Source of the DNA: Bradyrhizobium sp. LTSP885
Lineage (GTDB): Bacteria; Pseudomonadota; Alphaproteobacteria; Rhizobiales; Xanthobacteraceae
Direction: 5' to 3'
DNA: 64,000 nucleotides
Assembly (NCBI RefSeq): GCF_000938305.1
Contig: NZ_JYMT01000006.1
Span: 124,001 to 188,000 of the forward strand
Positions 63,753-64,000 of the stretch are shown in pieces (within the stretch, counting starts at the first letter, position 1; each line of letters opens with the position of its first letter). The notes below the pieces were generated by a model, which was given only the letters and a program-made list of their open reading frames with translations, was not told where the DNA came from and did not search any database. Both the position numbers and the translations under genes were made by a program.

Positions 63753-64000
63753 TTAGTGTTTGACGATCTTCGACAGGAAGGCTTTCGCCCTGTCGGAATT
63801 AGGGTTGGAGAAGAAGTCCGGACACTTTCGATCCTCGACTATTTTACCCGCATCCATGAAAATGACGCGGCTCCCGACCCGTTGGGCGAACCCCATCTCG
63901 TGCGTAACTACCACCATCGTCATTCCCGACTTCGCCAGGTCGACCATTACGTCAAGCACCTCGTTGATCATTTCCGGGTCGAGAGCCGATGTCGGCTCAT
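63753..64000 (-). CDS. Polar amino acid ABC transporter ATPase, GlnQ/AapP type (partial, runs off right edge)
   Basis: The last 82 residues are in the window: the end of Walker B ([11 protein letters not shown]), the switch histidine in [36 protein letters not shown] and AKAFLSKIV, all diagnostic of the GlnQ/HisP/AapP family. The N-terminus and the permeases and binding protein lie beyond 64000. It feeds into a leftward operon with aconitase, which suggests the imported amino acid is turned into a tricarboxylate or TCA intermediate. Confidence 0.9.
   Translation of the reverse strand, partial: EPTSALDPEMINEVLDVMVDLAKSGMTMVVVTHEMGFAQRVGSRVIFMDAGKIVEDRKCPDFFSNPNSDRAKAFLSKIVKH

Overview
The window looks like a chromosomal or genomic-island segment of a soil alphaproteobacterium. 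By eye it is GC-rich. The ABC binding proteins, FCD-type GntR regulators, hydantoinase pair and tricarballylate dehydrogenase pair resemble those of Hyphomicrobiales such as Bradyrhizobium. The organism is an inference from gene style; no rRNA, tRNA, transposase, integrase or CRISPR array was seen.

Positions 1-53.4 kb are a dense catabolic island of about 41 genes, plus a decayed short-chain dehydrogenase gene and a transporter remnant. It holds:
- an ATP-citrate-lyase-like subunit cut by the left edge;
- two spermidine/iron-type ABC systems and a branched-chain-amino-acid-type ABC system split into three pieces;
- three aldehyde dehydrogenases, two GMC oxidoreductases and two fold-type-I aminotransferases;
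- glutamate dehydrogenase and a two-subunit TPP 2-oxoacid decarboxylase;
- an acetolactate-synthase-like enzyme with a hydantoinase A/B pair;
- TcuAB, an MFS carrier, and a luciferase-like monooxygenase divergent from its probable flavin reductase;
- a sulfurtransferase, an Fe-alcohol dehydrogenase, and a 2-hydroxyacid dehydrogenase / RraA / aconitase operon.

The main discovery is regulatory. Fifteen intergenic regions between 1 and 44 kb carry the same palindromic operator, TTGTATAC-N4-GTATACAA or a close variant, serving about 17 transcription units. In several cases it is built of 10-bp units in tandem and sits on a recognisable -35/-10 promoter. Two paralogous FCD-family GntR regulators (7.7 and 13.3 kb) with nearly the same DNA-reading helix are the obvious candidate regulators. 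The island therefore looks like one large regulon rather than a pile of unrelated catabolic operons.

A working model, by inference: an amino- or polycarboxylate compound is imported and transaminated, with glutamate recycled by glutamate dehydrogenase. The 2-oxo acid is decarboxylated by the two-subunit TPP enzyme and the aldehyde oxidised by lactaldehyde/phosphonoacetaldehyde-type aldehyde dehydrogenases. Tricarboxylate intermediates pass through TcuAB, aconitase, RraA and the ATP-citrate-lyase-like enzyme. The substrate cannot be named from sequence alone. From 48.3 to 53.4 kb a sub-module has its own LysR regulator and a perfect LysR-type palindrome instead of the GntR operator.

From 53.6 kb to the right edge the style changes. 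There is a yellow/royal-jelly-family protein, HxlR and AraC regulators, a small serine hydrolase and a YbhB-like protein. These are followed by a leftward operon-like run: amino-acid ABC ATPase (cut by the right edge), mitochondrial-type aconitase, glutathione S-transferase, RidA, and a SelA-like PLP enzyme with an extra C-terminal domain.
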